DNA of 64,000 bases. It comes from UBA1240 sp045599185 (GTDB lineage: Bacteria; Spirochaetota; Spirochaetia; Treponematales; Treponemataceae). Positions within the stretch are counted from its first letter, which is position 1, and every line of letters starts with the position of its first letter. A program made the translations under genes and the position numbers. The notes under the pieces were generated by a model, which was given only the letters and a program-made list of their open reading frames with translations, had not been told where the DNA came from and made no database searches. The DNA is taken from NCBI GenBank assembly GCA_045599185.1, contig JAZRVO010000032.1, forward strand, positions 1 through 64,000. Direction: 5' to 3'. Positions 25,705 to 33,844 of this stretch are shown in pieces.

Positions 25705-27825
25705 ATGAAAAAAATCTGGAACTACTTGCAAAAACGTCCGCTGGCAATAATTTCCGTAATTTTTCTTATAATTCTTTACATTATAATGATATTTGCAGAT
25801 TTTTTTGCACCCTACGCACCAACCCGTACCTTTGAAAACAATACCTATCATCCGGCAAACGTTCAGTTAACTGGCCAGGGCATAAAAGTGCGCGAATACA
25901 GGGCTTTGAACAAAATAGACTGGAAGTACGCCCGGGTAAAGGACGCTTCTACCGTTCACGACTTTAAGTTTTTCGTAAAAGGCAGCCCTTACAAAATCCT
26001 TGGAATCATTCCGGGAAACATTCACCTGTTTGGAACAAAAGATGATGCATACCCGGTTTACCTTTTGGGTGCAGACCATTTGGGCCGCGACCTTTTTAGC
26101 CGCATAGTTTTCGGCAGCCGCATTTCGCTAACCATCGGCTTTGTGGCAACTTTCATTTCAATGGTGCTGGCCATAATTCTTGGCGGCGTTTCGGGCTATT
26201 TTGGCGGCACTGCCGACTGGACGATTATGCGCTTTGCAGAATTCTTCATGCTCATACCAAGCCTGTATTTCATTCTGTTCCTGCGCTCACTTTTGAACAC
26301 AAAAATGGACAGCGGCACGGCGTACATGCTGATAACCCTGATACTTTCCCTTGTAGGCTGGCCGGGCAGTGCCCGAACAATCCGCGGCATCGTCCATTCC
26401 ATTAAGCGCGAAGAATTTGTAATCGATGCGGATCTGGAAGGAGTTCCGCCGGTTGTGGTAATATTCCGCCACATCATTCCGCAAATTTCCAGCCTGCTTA
26501 TCGTAAGCATCACCTTAAGCGTTCCCGGCTTTATCATGAGCGAGACAACCCTGTCTTATCTGGGGCTTGGCATAAACGACCCTGCCGTAAGCTGGGGTTC
26601 GCTAATCAACCGGGACATTTCAACCCTGTCAAACCTTAAAAGCTTTCCGTGGCTTTTGTATCCGGTTTTCATGCTGCTGCTTGTAACCCTTGCATTCAAC
26701 TTTTTGGGCGATGCCCTGCGCGATTATTTTGACCCTTACAACGCAGTGTTTAAAAAGCTTAAATTTAGCAAGAAGGGGGAAGCCTCCCCCTCGCTCCAAC
26801 CTGCTTCGCAGTTTTCCGCTACCCCTTCCAGCGGGGAAACCCCGCAACGCCCCGGTTCAGCACTCCAGCCGCTTTTAAAGGTCGAAGACCTTCACGTTAC
26901 CTTTAACGTTTTGCGCGGCACAACATGGGTTCCGGTGTACGCTGCCCGTGGCGTAAACTTTACCCTAAACAAAGGCCAAGTGCTTGGTCTGGTTGGCGAA
27001 TCTGGCAGCGGCAAGTCTGTTTCTACAACCGCAATTCCGGGCCTGCTGCCTGCTACGGCCACAAGCACCGGCCACATCTATTACAATGGTGTAGACCTTA
27101 CCGCCTTATCCCAGAACGAATTGCGTAATTACCGCGGTAACAAAATTGCATTAATTTTTCAGGAACCGGGACGTTCCTTTGATCCGCTGCAGAATATTGG
27201 AAGCATCTTCCTTGAAACTTACAGAATCCTTAACCCGGAAATTTCTAAGGAAGAAGCTGACAAAAAAACCGTTCAGCTTTTAACCGATGTAGGAATTCCT
27301 GAACCCGAAAGCCGCCTTAAATCCTATCCGCATCAGTTTAGCGGCGGCCAGTTGCAGAGAATTGGCATTGCACTGGCACTTTCCCAGGACTGCGAACTTT
27401 TAATTGCCGACGAGCCTACAACCGCCCTTGACGTTACGATTCAGGCGCAGATTGTTTCGCTGCTGCTGCGCCTAAAAAAGGAACGGAATCTTTCAATTAT
27501 TTTCATCAGTCACAATATCAATCTGGTTGCACAAATTTCAGACCGGATTGCTGTTATGTACGGCGGAAAAATTATAGAAAGCGGAACGCCGGAACAGATT
27601 CTTAAATCGCCGAAGCATCCGTACACGCAGGCACTTGTTTCTGCGCTGCCAGAATTCGGCACACATTACACGGACAAAAAAATGAGTTCTATTCCGGGGC
27701 GTGTTACAGATCCTGCCAATCCGGAACCGGGCTGTCCGTTTGCACCGCGATGCAGTTTTGCAAAGGAAAGTTGTACTGTTCCAGAATACAGCTGCTACAA
27801 AGTAGGGGAGGCTGAAAATGAATAA
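25705..27825 (+). CDS. Fused oligopeptide permease-ATPase (DppC-DppD in one chain)
   Basis: A 706-residue protein. Residues 1 to about 350 are a complete DppC-like permease (DHLGRDLFSRIVFGSRISLT; coupling loop DADLEGVPPVVVIFRHIIPQ; C-terminal GDALRDYFDPYN). Residues from about 393 are a complete DppD-like ATPase (GLVGESGSGKSVS Walker A; FSGGQLQRIGIALALSQ signature; LLIADEPTTALDVT Walker B; C-terminal CPFAPRC motif). A Ser/Pro-rich linker of about 40 residues joins them, encoded by palindromic DNA (26770-26875). GGGAGG precedes the ATG. These are normally two genes, so the fusion is unusual. Overlaps the DppF-like gene by 8 bp. Confidence 0.9.
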   Translation: MKKIWNYLQKRPLAIISVIFLIILYIIMIFADFFAPYAPTRTFENNTYHPANVQLTGQGIKVREYRALNKIDWKYARVKDASTVHDFKFFVKGSPYKILGIIPGNIHLFGTKDDAYPVYLLGADHLGRDLFSRIVFGSRISLTIGFVATFISMVLAIILGGVSGYFGGTADWTIMRFAEFFMLIPSLYFILFLRSLLNTKMDSGTAYMLITLILSLVGWPGSARTIRGIVHSIKREEFVIDADLEGVPPVVVIFRHIIPQISSLLIVSITLSVPGFIMSETTLSYLGLGINDPAVSWGSLINRDISTLSNLKSFPWLLYPVFMLLLVTLAFNFLGDALRDYFDPYNAVFKKLKFSKKGEASPSLQPASQFSATPSSGETPQRPGSALQPLLKVEDLHVTFNVLRGTTWVPVYAARGVNFTLNKGQVLGLVGESGSGKSVSTTAIPGLLPATATSTGHIYYNGVDLTALSQNELRNYRGNKIALIFQEPGRSFDPLQNIGSIFLETYRILNPEISKEEADKKTVQLLTDVGIPEPESRLKSYPHQFSGGQLQRIGIALALSQDCELLIADEPTTALDVTIQAQIVSLLLRLKKERNLSIIFISHNINLVAQISDRIAVMYGGKIIESGTPEQILKSPKHPYTQALVSALPEFGTHYTDKKMSSIPGRVTDPANPEPGCPFAPRCSFAKESCTVPEYSCYKVGEAENE
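26770..26875 (+). repeat. Palindromic insert encoding the linker of the fused transporter
   Basis: Inside the coding frame: GGGGGA/TCCCCC (26774-26790) and GCGGGG/CCCCGC (26831-26845), in a GC-rich, codon-atypical stretch translated as EASPSLQPASQFSATPSSGE followed by TPQRPGSA. Composition and hairpins look like an intergenic repeat read in frame. Confidence 0.55.
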
Positions 27826-28783
27826 GGACAGCATTATTACAGTTGAACATTTGTCAAAACACTTTAATCTGGAAGCAGGTTTTTTCAGCAAAAACAAGCA
27901 GAATGTTTACGCCGTAAACGACGTAAGTTTTTCCATTCCGCGGGGAAAAACCTATGGCATTGCAGGTGAATCCGGCTGTGGCAAAACAACAACGGCACGC
28001 CTTATTATTGAAATGTATAAAAAGTCCAGCGGTTCAATTTTGTTCAATGATGAAAAAAACGAACTGCCCCAGGATATTTCTGTTTATTCAAAAAAACAGC
28101 TGCGCCTTTACCGTGAAAAGGTAAAATACATTTTTCAGGACCCGGCACGTTCCTTGAATCCGCGAATGACGGTTTTTAATGTTCTTATAAGCGGCTTAAA
28201 ATATTCTTCCTTGTGGACGAATAAAAAAGATGCCCTGGAACTGTGCACGAAAATTATTCAGGAAGTAGGTTTGTCGCCGGATGATTTGTGGCGTCGCCCG
28301 GCAGAATTCAGCGGCGGTCAGCGTCAGCGCATTTCCATTGCTCGCGGTCTGATTATGAATCCTCAGCTGCTTATTTGTGATGAAGTTGTTTCGGCTCTTG
28401 ATGTTTCCATTCAGGGGCAGATTATTAATCTTCTTCAGGACTTGCGGCAGAAACGTAATCTTTCCTACATTTTTATTACCCACGATTTAAAAGTTGCCTG
28501 CTATTTTTGCGATGTAATTGGAGTAATGTACCGGGGCTTTTTGGTGGAAGAAGCGCAGGCTGCCGATTTGTACAAGGCAGCGGAACATCCTTACACAAAA
28601 CTTCTGTTTGAAGGTGCGCAGGGTGCTGTCAGTAATTCCAGCCAGGAAGTTAGGACTACGCTTACGCAGGAAAACTGCTGTCCGTTTGCATACCGCTGCC
28701 CGAATGCCACGGACAAATGCCGAACGGAATTACCGGAACTGAAAGAAAAAGCCCCCGGTCACAAAGTTCGCTGCTTTTTATAG
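27818..28783 (+). CDS. Oligopeptide ABC transporter ATP-binding protein (DppF-like)
   Basis: A 321-residue ATPase. Walker A GESGCGKTTTARLI (near residue 50), FQDPARSLNPRMTV, signature FSGGQRQRISIARGLIMNP, and Walker B LICDEVVSALDVSIQG are all present. Note Glu-Val-Val in place of the usual Glu-Pro-Thr after the Walker B Asp. The C-terminus CPFAYRCPNATDKC is the oligopeptide-family Cys motif seen in DppD/DppF, which may hold an iron-sulfur cluster or zinc. Its ATG overlaps the stop of the fused gene (8 bp). It completes the transporter as the second ATPase. Ends before a strong terminator. Confidence 0.92.
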   Translation: MNKDSIITVEHLSKHFNLEAGFFSKNKQNVYAVNDVSFSIPRGKTYGIAGESGCGKTTTARLIIEMYKKSSGSILFNDEKNELPQDISVYSKKQLRLYREKVKYIFQDPARSLNPRMTVFNVLISGLKYSSLWTNKKDALELCTKIIQEVGLSPDDLWRRPAEFSGGQRQRISIARGLIMNPQLLICDEVVSALDVSIQGQIINLLQDLRQKRNLSYIFITHDLKVACYFCDVIGVMYRGFLVEEAQAADLYKAAEHPYTKLLFEGAQGAVSNSSQEVRTTLTQENCCPFAYRCPNATDKCRTELPELKEKAPGHKVRCFL

Positions 28784-28815
28784 TTAGTCGCAGCTTTTTA
28801 AAGCAGTATTACCGT

Positions 28816-28896
28816 AAAACGGCAAGGTAAAAGCGCAAAACCATAGCGTGCCTTTACTTTGCCGTTTTTTATTTTAAATGCCAGCTGTTATTTAAA
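28816..28896 (+). repeat. 81-bp direct repeat, copy 1, containing a terminator
   Basis: Its start forms the terminator of the oligopeptide operon: ACGGCAAGGTAAAAGCGC pairs with GCGTGCCTTTACTTTGCCGT and is followed by a T-run. The whole 81 bp recurs at 29807-29887 with one mismatch (T to A after GCCG). Confidence 0.85.
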
Positions 28897-28897
28897 T

Positions 28898-29078
28898 GGT
28901 TCAATTTCGAGTTTTCTATAAAAGACCAAAATACATTTATTAATTGTGCCAAAAACAGCCGCAGACAGACACGGCCACGAAAAAAAATACGCCGCGCGTA
29001 TGCACAAGTCTTTTTTCGGGACAGGGACTGTCGAAAGGCTGTTTTTGGAACCTTTTTATATAAACTCGATATTTGAAC
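28898..29078 (+). repeat. Dispersed palindromic element, full copy D
   Basis: The left end GGTTCAATTTCGAGTTTTCT pairs with the right end TATATAAACTCGATATTTGAAC. The inner arms CCAAAAACAGCC...CAGACAG and CTGTCGAAAGGCTGTTTTTGG (28949-29048) enclose an A-run/T-run stem. Shares CAGGGACTG with copies A, B and E. Lies between the two 81-bp direct repeats. Confidence 0.8.
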
Positions 29079-29220
29079 TAAATGTAATAATAATAAGTAT
29101 TTAAGTGTACAACAATAAAAAAAGAGAAATGTACAAAATGAATATTGAAAAACTTGACGTTAAATATAATGCAGAGCTATATTTGTATAGCAAATATCTG
29201 TCAAATAATGGAGGTTGTCT

Positions 29221-29439
29221 ATGTTGGCATTAAGATTAAATCCAGAAACAGAAAAAAGACTGGAAATGCTTGCGTTGAAAACAGGAAGATCAAAAACATT
29301 TTACGCAACAAAAGCAATTGAACAGCAGATTGATGACATGGAAGATGTATATCTTGCAGAAGAAGCATATAACGAATGGGTAAAGACCGGAAAGAAAACA
29401 TTCAGTCTTGAAGAGGTAGAGTCTCTGTGTTCACAGTAG
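29221..29439 (+). CDS. RelB/ribbon-helix-helix antitoxin
   Basis: A 72-residue protein, MLALRLNPETEKRLEMLALK followed by TGRSKTFYATKAIEQQIDDM: a ribbon-helix-helix DNA-binding head and an acidic C-terminal tail for the toxin. A GGAGG at 29210-29214 sits ahead of the ATG, so I use 29221, not the codon 6 bp earlier. The gene overlaps the RelE-type toxin start by 13 bp. Such antitoxins repress their own operon. Confidence 0.85.
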   Translation: MLALRLNPETEKRLEMLALKTGRSKTFYATKAIEQQIDDMEDVYLAEEAYNEWVKTGKKTFSLEEVESLCSQ

Positions 29440-29756
29440 AATTTTCTCCAAAAGCTTCTAAACAGATAACTAAACTTGAAAAACCAATTCAGAAAGCAGT
29501 TTTTGATTATATCAAAAGAATTATTTCTGCTAAAAACATAAAAGAACTTTATGAACTTGGTGGTACAGAACTGGTTGGAAACTTGAAAGGTCTTTGGCGG
29601 TTTAAGGCAAAAGATTTTAAGAATTACAGGCTTATTGCGTATATGGATGATGATAAAATCGTAATAACGGTGCTTACCGTTGAATCCAGAAATGAATCAT
29701 ATAAAAATAAAGAAGAACTGGCTAAAAAAGCAAGAAAAGGTCATTTGGAAAAATAA
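29427..29756 (+). CDS. RelE-family toxin
   Basis: A 109-residue basic protein beginning at GTG: FTVEFSPKASKQITKLEKPI, then GNLKGLWRFKAKDFKNYRLI and IVITVLTVESRNESYKN. The order Leu-Trp-Arg-Phe, a Tyr-Arg-Leu strand and a C-terminal His/Lys tail fits the RelE/ParE fold, here probably an mRNA endonuclease. It overlaps the antitoxin by 13 bp. The pair is enclosed by the 81-bp direct repeats, suggesting that it arrived as a unit. Confidence 0.85.
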   Translation: MFTVEFSPKASKQITKLEKPIQKAVFDYIKRIISAKNIKELYELGGTELVGNLKGLWRFKAKDFKNYRLIAYMDDDKIVITVLTVESRNESYKNKEELAKKARKGHLEK

Positions 29757-29806
29757 TATCACTGGACTTAACAGTCCATACGGTTCAGCCGTCACGGCAA
29801 TTTACA

Positions 29807-29887
29807 AAAACGGCAAGGTAAAAGCGCAAAACCATAGCGTGCCTTTACTTTGCCGATTTTTATTTTAAATGCCAGCTGTTATTTAAA
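29807..29887 (+). repeat. 81-bp direct repeat, copy 2
   Basis: Matches 28816-28896 in 80 of 81 bases, offset 991 bp, and again forms a terminator-like hairpin, now for the RelBE-type pair. Confidence 0.85.
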
Positions 29888-29971
29888 CGCAGTGATTAGA
29901 ATTATTTAAACGTAATAATACTAATTATTTAAATGTAATAACTGCTACTATTTAAATGTAAAACTAGCTGT
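29880..29971 (+). repeat. 23-bp tandem repeat, four units
   Basis: TATTTAAA recurs at 29880, 29903, 29926 and 29949, exactly 23 bp apart, each followed by Y-G and an AT-rich remainder (consensus TATTTAAAYGTAATAAYTNN). The first unit overlaps the end of the 81-bp repeat. The units are too short and gap-free to be CRISPR. The rest of the gap to 30033 shows nothing I can name. Confidence 0.7.
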
Positions 29972-30032
29972 TATCAAAATGCGGAACGGTAAAAGACGCT
30001 TCTGACTGTAAAATTGTTTCTGTCTTATCAAT

Positions 30033-31016
30033 TCAGTTCTGGTTTGGTTTTTCAGCGGTAACGGGCGGGCAGCCTTTTATAGGATGCTGGTCTTCGTTCA
30101 GCATTCTGAATTCTGACGGAGGATAGCCTGTACTTTTTCTGAAGGCACGGGTGAATGCCGTAGAACTTACAAATCCTGACTGATAGGCGATGTCTGTGAT
30201 GGAAAGGTCTGAATTTGATAAAAGCGTCTGGGCGTAATTTATTCTTATTTGCTGAAGGTATTGGTAAAAGGTTTTGCCCGTATATTCTGTAAATATTTTT
30301 TCAAAATAAAATTTGCTGAACCCTGCGTAATGGGAAATTTTATCAAGGGACAGGTTTTCGGTAAAATGTTCAGAAATGAAAGTGCAGACATCATTCAGCA
30401 GTGCGTTGTTTTGCGAATTGCTTGCTACAGAAACGGAACCTGAATTTTGAAAAAGATGCATGTTCTTTCCGCAGAAAGAAATAAATTGCATTAGGGTAGA
30501 ATAAATATCTAATTTATCATACGGATTTAATTCCTTAAAAGCTATTACGCTTTCTTCTACGTCGCCTTTTCCGTCAACTGAATGAATTGAAGGCATGCAG
30601 CCGAAATATAATTTTGCAATTTTTTTTATGTAATCACACAGCTGGTCATAAATTTCCGGCGGACACGTACTTTCTTTTATGTGAAGTGCCGGCGACATCA
30701 GCCGGAACACATTGTTAATTTCCTTTAATACTGTAATTTTTGAAAAATCTGCCTGAATGTATAGTTTTGCACCGGGGGAAATGGAAAAAATTTCATGGAT
30801 AACGGCAGGACATATAAGAAGAATGTCTCCTACGTCAACGTAATAGCTTTGGTTGTCGCATATTACTTTGTACGGAGCTTCTTTTGCCCAGATAATTTCT
30901 ATGTCCGTGTGCCAGTGAGGAGGAAAGTTTGCATGCAGCCGGTTTATGAACACACGCAAACTGCTGTTGATTTTGTGACGGATACTTTCTTCGCAATCTG
31001 CATATTGATTTTTCAT
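30033..31016 (-). CDS. AraC-family regulator of the adjacent sugar operon
   Basis: A 327-residue regulator. The N-terminal cupin sensor contains FPPHWHTDIEIIWAKEAPY near residue 31. The C-terminal AraC helix-turn-helix pair is LSLDKISHYAGFSKFYFEKI and ITDIAYQSGFVSSTAFTRAF, followed by RKSTGYPPSEFR. It diverges from the MsmE-like gene over 396 bp, the classic arrangement for a sugar-inducible activator, so it probably controls 31.4-36.8 kb. The sensed sugar is unknown; given the GH120-like gene, a xylo-oligosaccharide is my guess. Confidence 0.9.
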   Translation of the reverse strand: MKNQYADCEESIRHKINSSLRVFINRLHANFPPHWHTDIEIIWAKEAPYKVICDNQSYYVDVGDILLICPAVIHEIFSISPGAKLYIQADFSKITVLKEINNVFRLMSPALHIKESTCPPEIYDQLCDYIKKIAKLYFGCMPSIHSVDGKGDVEESVIAFKELNPYDKLDIYSTLMQFISFCGKNMHLFQNSGSVSVASNSQNNALLNDVCTFISEHFTENLSLDKISHYAGFSKFYFEKIFTEYTGKTFYQYLQQIRINYAQTLLSNSDLSITDIAYQSGFVSSTAFTRAFRKSTGYPPSEFRMLNEDQHPIKGCPPVTAEKPNQN

Positions 31017-31412
31017 GTTTCTGCTTTACTTAAAGTTAACCTGCATTAAAAAAGATAAACAAATCATAGCAATTATGTTTTGATGCTACAAGCAAAAAAT
31101 TGCTTTTGCGTATAACAGGATTTTAACTGAATATTTAAAAATTAAGTCATTTTTAAACAAGAAAAGCAGAAAAACTAACCAAAATTAACTGAAAACAATA
31201 AAAAAAAGAGGGAAATAGTTAAATATACTAGAATACGAGTGAAATATTGTTAATAAAAAAGCAATTTTTGTATGTTTGAAAAGCAACTTTTTAAAGGCAG
31301 GTTTTAAAAAACGCATTTAGGGTAGAAGTATGGAAAGGCAAATATTTGTTTTTCCTGGATATTTAATACGAATTGTAAAAAGTATCCGCTTGCTTTCAAT
31401 CAGGAGGAAAAA
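31017..31412. promoter_or_regulatory. Divergent control region of the sugar locus
   Basis: A 396-bp AT-rich region between the AraC gene and the sugar-binding gene. It contains poly-A tracts and AGGAGG at about 31401-31406, the ribosome-binding site of the binding protein. I see no single convincing promoter. A possible leader frame lies at 31330-31416. Confidence 0.45.
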
Positions 31413-31416
31413 ATGA
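31330..31416 (+). CDS. Possible 28-residue leader peptide
   Basis: ATG at 31330 opens 28 codons (MERQIFVFPGYLIRIVKSIR, then LLSIRRKK) to a TGA that overlaps the ATG of the binding-protein gene (ATGA at 31413-31416). The coupling and the AGGAGG inside its end are suggestive, but its own ribosome-binding site (AGGGTAG) is weak, so it may be a chance frame. Confidence 0.3.
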   Translation: MERQIFVFPGYLIRIVKSIRLLSIRRKK

Positions 31417-32822
31417 AAAAGAAAATGAAAGTATTGGCACTTGTCTTTGGTGCAGTTTTTGCTGTTTCATTGATTAGCGGTTGCAGCGGAAAATCTTCTG
31501 CCGGGGCTAATGGTAAAGCAGTAAATGCTACAAATTCAAAAAAACAGACAGACGGAAAGAATCTTCCGGAATTAACGTCAAAACCATTGACAATTGTTCT
31601 GTGGGATATTTCGACAAACGAACCGGGAAAAAGTCAGGATGAAGGTGCCGTTAAGAGATTTATGGCAGATTATCCCAACATCACCGTTAAACAGATTCAT
31701 CAGCAGAATGACAACTATAAGCAGCAGCTGGTAGTTGCAATGAGTTCTGGAAAAGCACCGAATATGTACATTCACTGGGGCGGCGGTCCAATGACAGAAT
31801 ATTACAATTCTGGTTTTGTAAACGATATTACAGACATGTATGCAAAATACGATCATCCTGAATTTATTGATGCTGCAGTAGGACAGTCAACCTATAACGG
31901 AAAAATGCTTGCAATTCCTTTCGGCGGCCTTTCAGGCTGTGATATTTTCTATAACAAAACAATTTTTGCAAAACTTGGTCTTAAAGTTCCAACTACAATT
32001 GATGAACTTGAAGATGTTTGTGCAAAGCTTAAGGCAAATGGAATTACACCATTTTCACTTGCAAATGCATCAAAATGGACAGGTTCCATGTACTATATGT
32101 ACCTTGTTGCCCGTCATTCAGGCAATGCAGAATTTGATGCAGCCTACACACAGAAAGACGGCGGTTCATTTACAAGCCCGGCATTTATTTATGCAGGAGA
32201 AAAAATTCAGGAATGGGTAAGAAAAGGTTACTTCCCTGATGGCGTTAACTCACTTTCTGCAGATGATAACCAGGACAGAGCCCTTCTGTATGACGGTTCA
32301 GCAGCAATGATGCTTCACGGTTCTTGGCAGGTATCTGGAATTAAGGCTGACAGTGAAGAATGGTACAACGAAAACATCAGCGTATTCCGCTTCCCAGAAG
32401 ACACCAAAGCCAAGGCTGCCGGTGTTCCTCAGGATGTAGAAATTGGTACAGCCATTGGTACAGGTTTCTCTTTCAACTGTTTCAACAAAGACGGTTCTGT
32501 AAATCAGGAAATGCTTGATGCCTGCTATGTACTTGCAACTCAGTATTTTAATGATGACACCTACAATAAAGAAAAAATGGATACAGGAACAGTTCCTTCA
32601 ATCAAGGGATTCAACAAGGATATTGACGACCCGAACAACAAGAAGATTATCGACGTATTCTTCGATGCTTCAAACGTTCAGCTTTGGTACGACCAGTATT
32701 TGCCTGCATCTGTTACAGAAGTTCACAAGAATTGTATGACAGAACTTTTTGGTCTTGTAAAAACACCTAAGGAAATTGGTCAGGAACATGATGCTGCCAT
32801 GAAAAAAGCTATAGCAGAATAG
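31413..32822 (+). CDS. ABC sugar transporter substrate-binding lipoprotein (MsmE-like, family 1)
   Basis: A 469-residue binding protein. The lipoprotein signal ends ISGCSG. Family-1 hallmarks include ITVKQIHQQNDNYKQQLVVA, APNMYIHWGGGPM, GLSGCDIFYNKTIFAKLGLK with PTTIDEL, and AAMMLHGSW. These proteins capture oligosaccharides for CUT1 importers. AGGAGG precedes the ATG. A strong hairpin follows the gene, before the two permeases, which would favour higher levels of binding protein. With no ATPase in the operon, the lone MsmK/UgpC-type ATPase at 4.1 kb is its probable motor. Confidence 0.92.
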   Translation: MKKKMKVLALVFGAVFAVSLISGCSGKSSAGANGKAVNATNSKKQTDGKNLPELTSKPLTIVLWDISTNEPGKSQDEGAVKRFMADYPNITVKQIHQQNDNYKQQLVVAMSSGKAPNMYIHWGGGPMTEYYNSGFVNDITDMYAKYDHPEFIDAAVGQSTYNGKMLAIPFGGLSGCDIFYNKTIFAKLGLKVPTTIDELEDVCAKLKANGITPFSLANASKWTGSMYYMYLVARHSGNAEFDAAYTQKDGGSFTSPAFIYAGEKIQEWVRKGYFPDGVNSLSADDNQDRALLYDGSAAMMLHGSWQVSGIKADSEEWYNENISVFRFPEDTKAKAAGVPQDVEIGTAIGTGFSFNCFNKDGSVNQEMLDACYVLATQYFNDDTYNKEKMDTGTVPSIKGFNKDIDDPNNKKIIDVFFDASNVQLWYDQYLPASVTEVHKNCMTELFGLVKTPKEIGQEHDAAMKKAIAE

Positions 32823-32851
32823 TGAATTAAAAAATAGATACATTAAAATTT

Positions 32852-32884
32852 TACTGTCCGCAGAAAAAATAGTCTGCGGACAGT
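32852..32884 (+). promoter_or_regulatory. Intercistronic stem-loop after the binding-protein gene
   Basis: ACTGTCCGCAGA / TCTGCGGACAGT, a perfect 12-bp stem with a 9-base A-rich loop, 30 bp after the binding-protein stop and 48 bp before the permease. It fits a 3'-stabilising or partial-termination element. Confidence 0.75.
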
Positions 32885-32931
32885 TTCCTTGAGTTAGAGT
32901 TTTTATTTTTTTAATTAACAAGGGGTATTAT

Positions 32932-33843
32932 ATGGAAAAAAGTAAAAATATGGGTCTTGCTCAGGCAAGGGCGAACAGTATATCAAAGGCAGCAGCAGTA
33001 TTTCTGTCGCCTGCACTGATATTAATCGCTATTTTTATTGTTTATCCTGTTATCGACACTTTTGTAATAAGTGGTTTTAAATGGAATGGAATTTCTTCTG
33101 ACAAAATTTTTGTCGGGCTTGCAAACTGGAACGCGCTTGTTCACGATGAAATGTTCTGGAAATCTTTTTCGCATAATCTTACCGTAATGGTATTTTCAAT
33201 TTTGCTGCAAATTCCCATAGGTGTGCTTCTGGCTACTTTTCTTGATGCAGGCGGAAGAAAATACAATGTATTTAAAGTTATATGGTTTTTGCCATACCTT
33301 ATGAGTTCGGTTGCGGTAGCATTTCTTTTTGTTTATGCCCTTGCCACAAACGGCGGGCTTGTTTCTTCAATTGCAACATTTATTGCGGGTAAAAAAACAA
33401 ACATCGACCTTTTAGGTGTTTCGCCAAATGCCCTTTTTACAATAATTGTGGTTATAGCGTGGCAGTTTACGCCTTTTTATATGGTTTATTTTATTGCAGG
33501 ATACGGAAATATTGATCCGCATATTTACGAAGCAGCCGTAATAGACGGCACAACCAGAGCCCAGTATCTGTTTCATATTGCATTGCCAATGCTTGGCCCT
33601 ATCATCAAGACGGCGTGTACAATGTCGCTTATAGGTTCGCTGAAATATTTTGATATGATTTGGAATATGACCCAGGGCGGTCCTGCCGGCGGTACGGAGC
33701 TTATGGCAACATACATGTACAAGCTTTCATTCCAGCAGTTTAATATGGGATACGGTTCAACGGTTGCAGCCGGTATGTTCATTTTGATAACAACAATAGC
33801 ACTTCTCTTTAATAAAGTATTTACAGTTAAGGAGGATTATTAA
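32932..33843 (+). CDS. ABC sugar transporter permease 1 (MsmF-like)
   Basis: A 303-residue permease of the CUT1 class, with six predicted membrane helices (first at LSPALILIAIFIVYPVIDTF). Its EAA coupling loop reads EAAVIDGTTRAQYLFHIALP near residue 200, and MTQGGPAGGTELMATYMYKL, conserved in MalF-type subunits, follows. AAGGGG lies upstream of the ATG. It is separated by 1 bp from the second permease gene. Together they form the membrane channel for the MsmE-like binding protein. Confidence 0.92.
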   Translation: MEKSKNMGLAQARANSISKAAAVFLSPALILIAIFIVYPVIDTFVISGFKWNGISSDKIFVGLANWNALVHDEMFWKSFSHNLTVMVFSILLQIPIGVLLATFLDAGGRKYNVFKVIWFLPYLMSSVAVAFLFVYALATNGGLVSSIATFIAGKKTNIDLLGVSPNALFTIIVVIAWQFTPFYMVYFIAGYGNIDPHIYEAAVIDGTTRAQYLFHIALPMLGPIIKTACTMSLIGSLKYFDMIWNMTQGGPAGGTELMATYMYKLSFQQFNMGYGSTVAAGMFILITTIALLFNKVFTVKEDY

Positions 33844-33844
33844 T

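Noticed and set aside
29880..29971. CRISPR array
   Set aside because: The units are contiguous 23-bp repeats without spacers, and no cas genes are visible.
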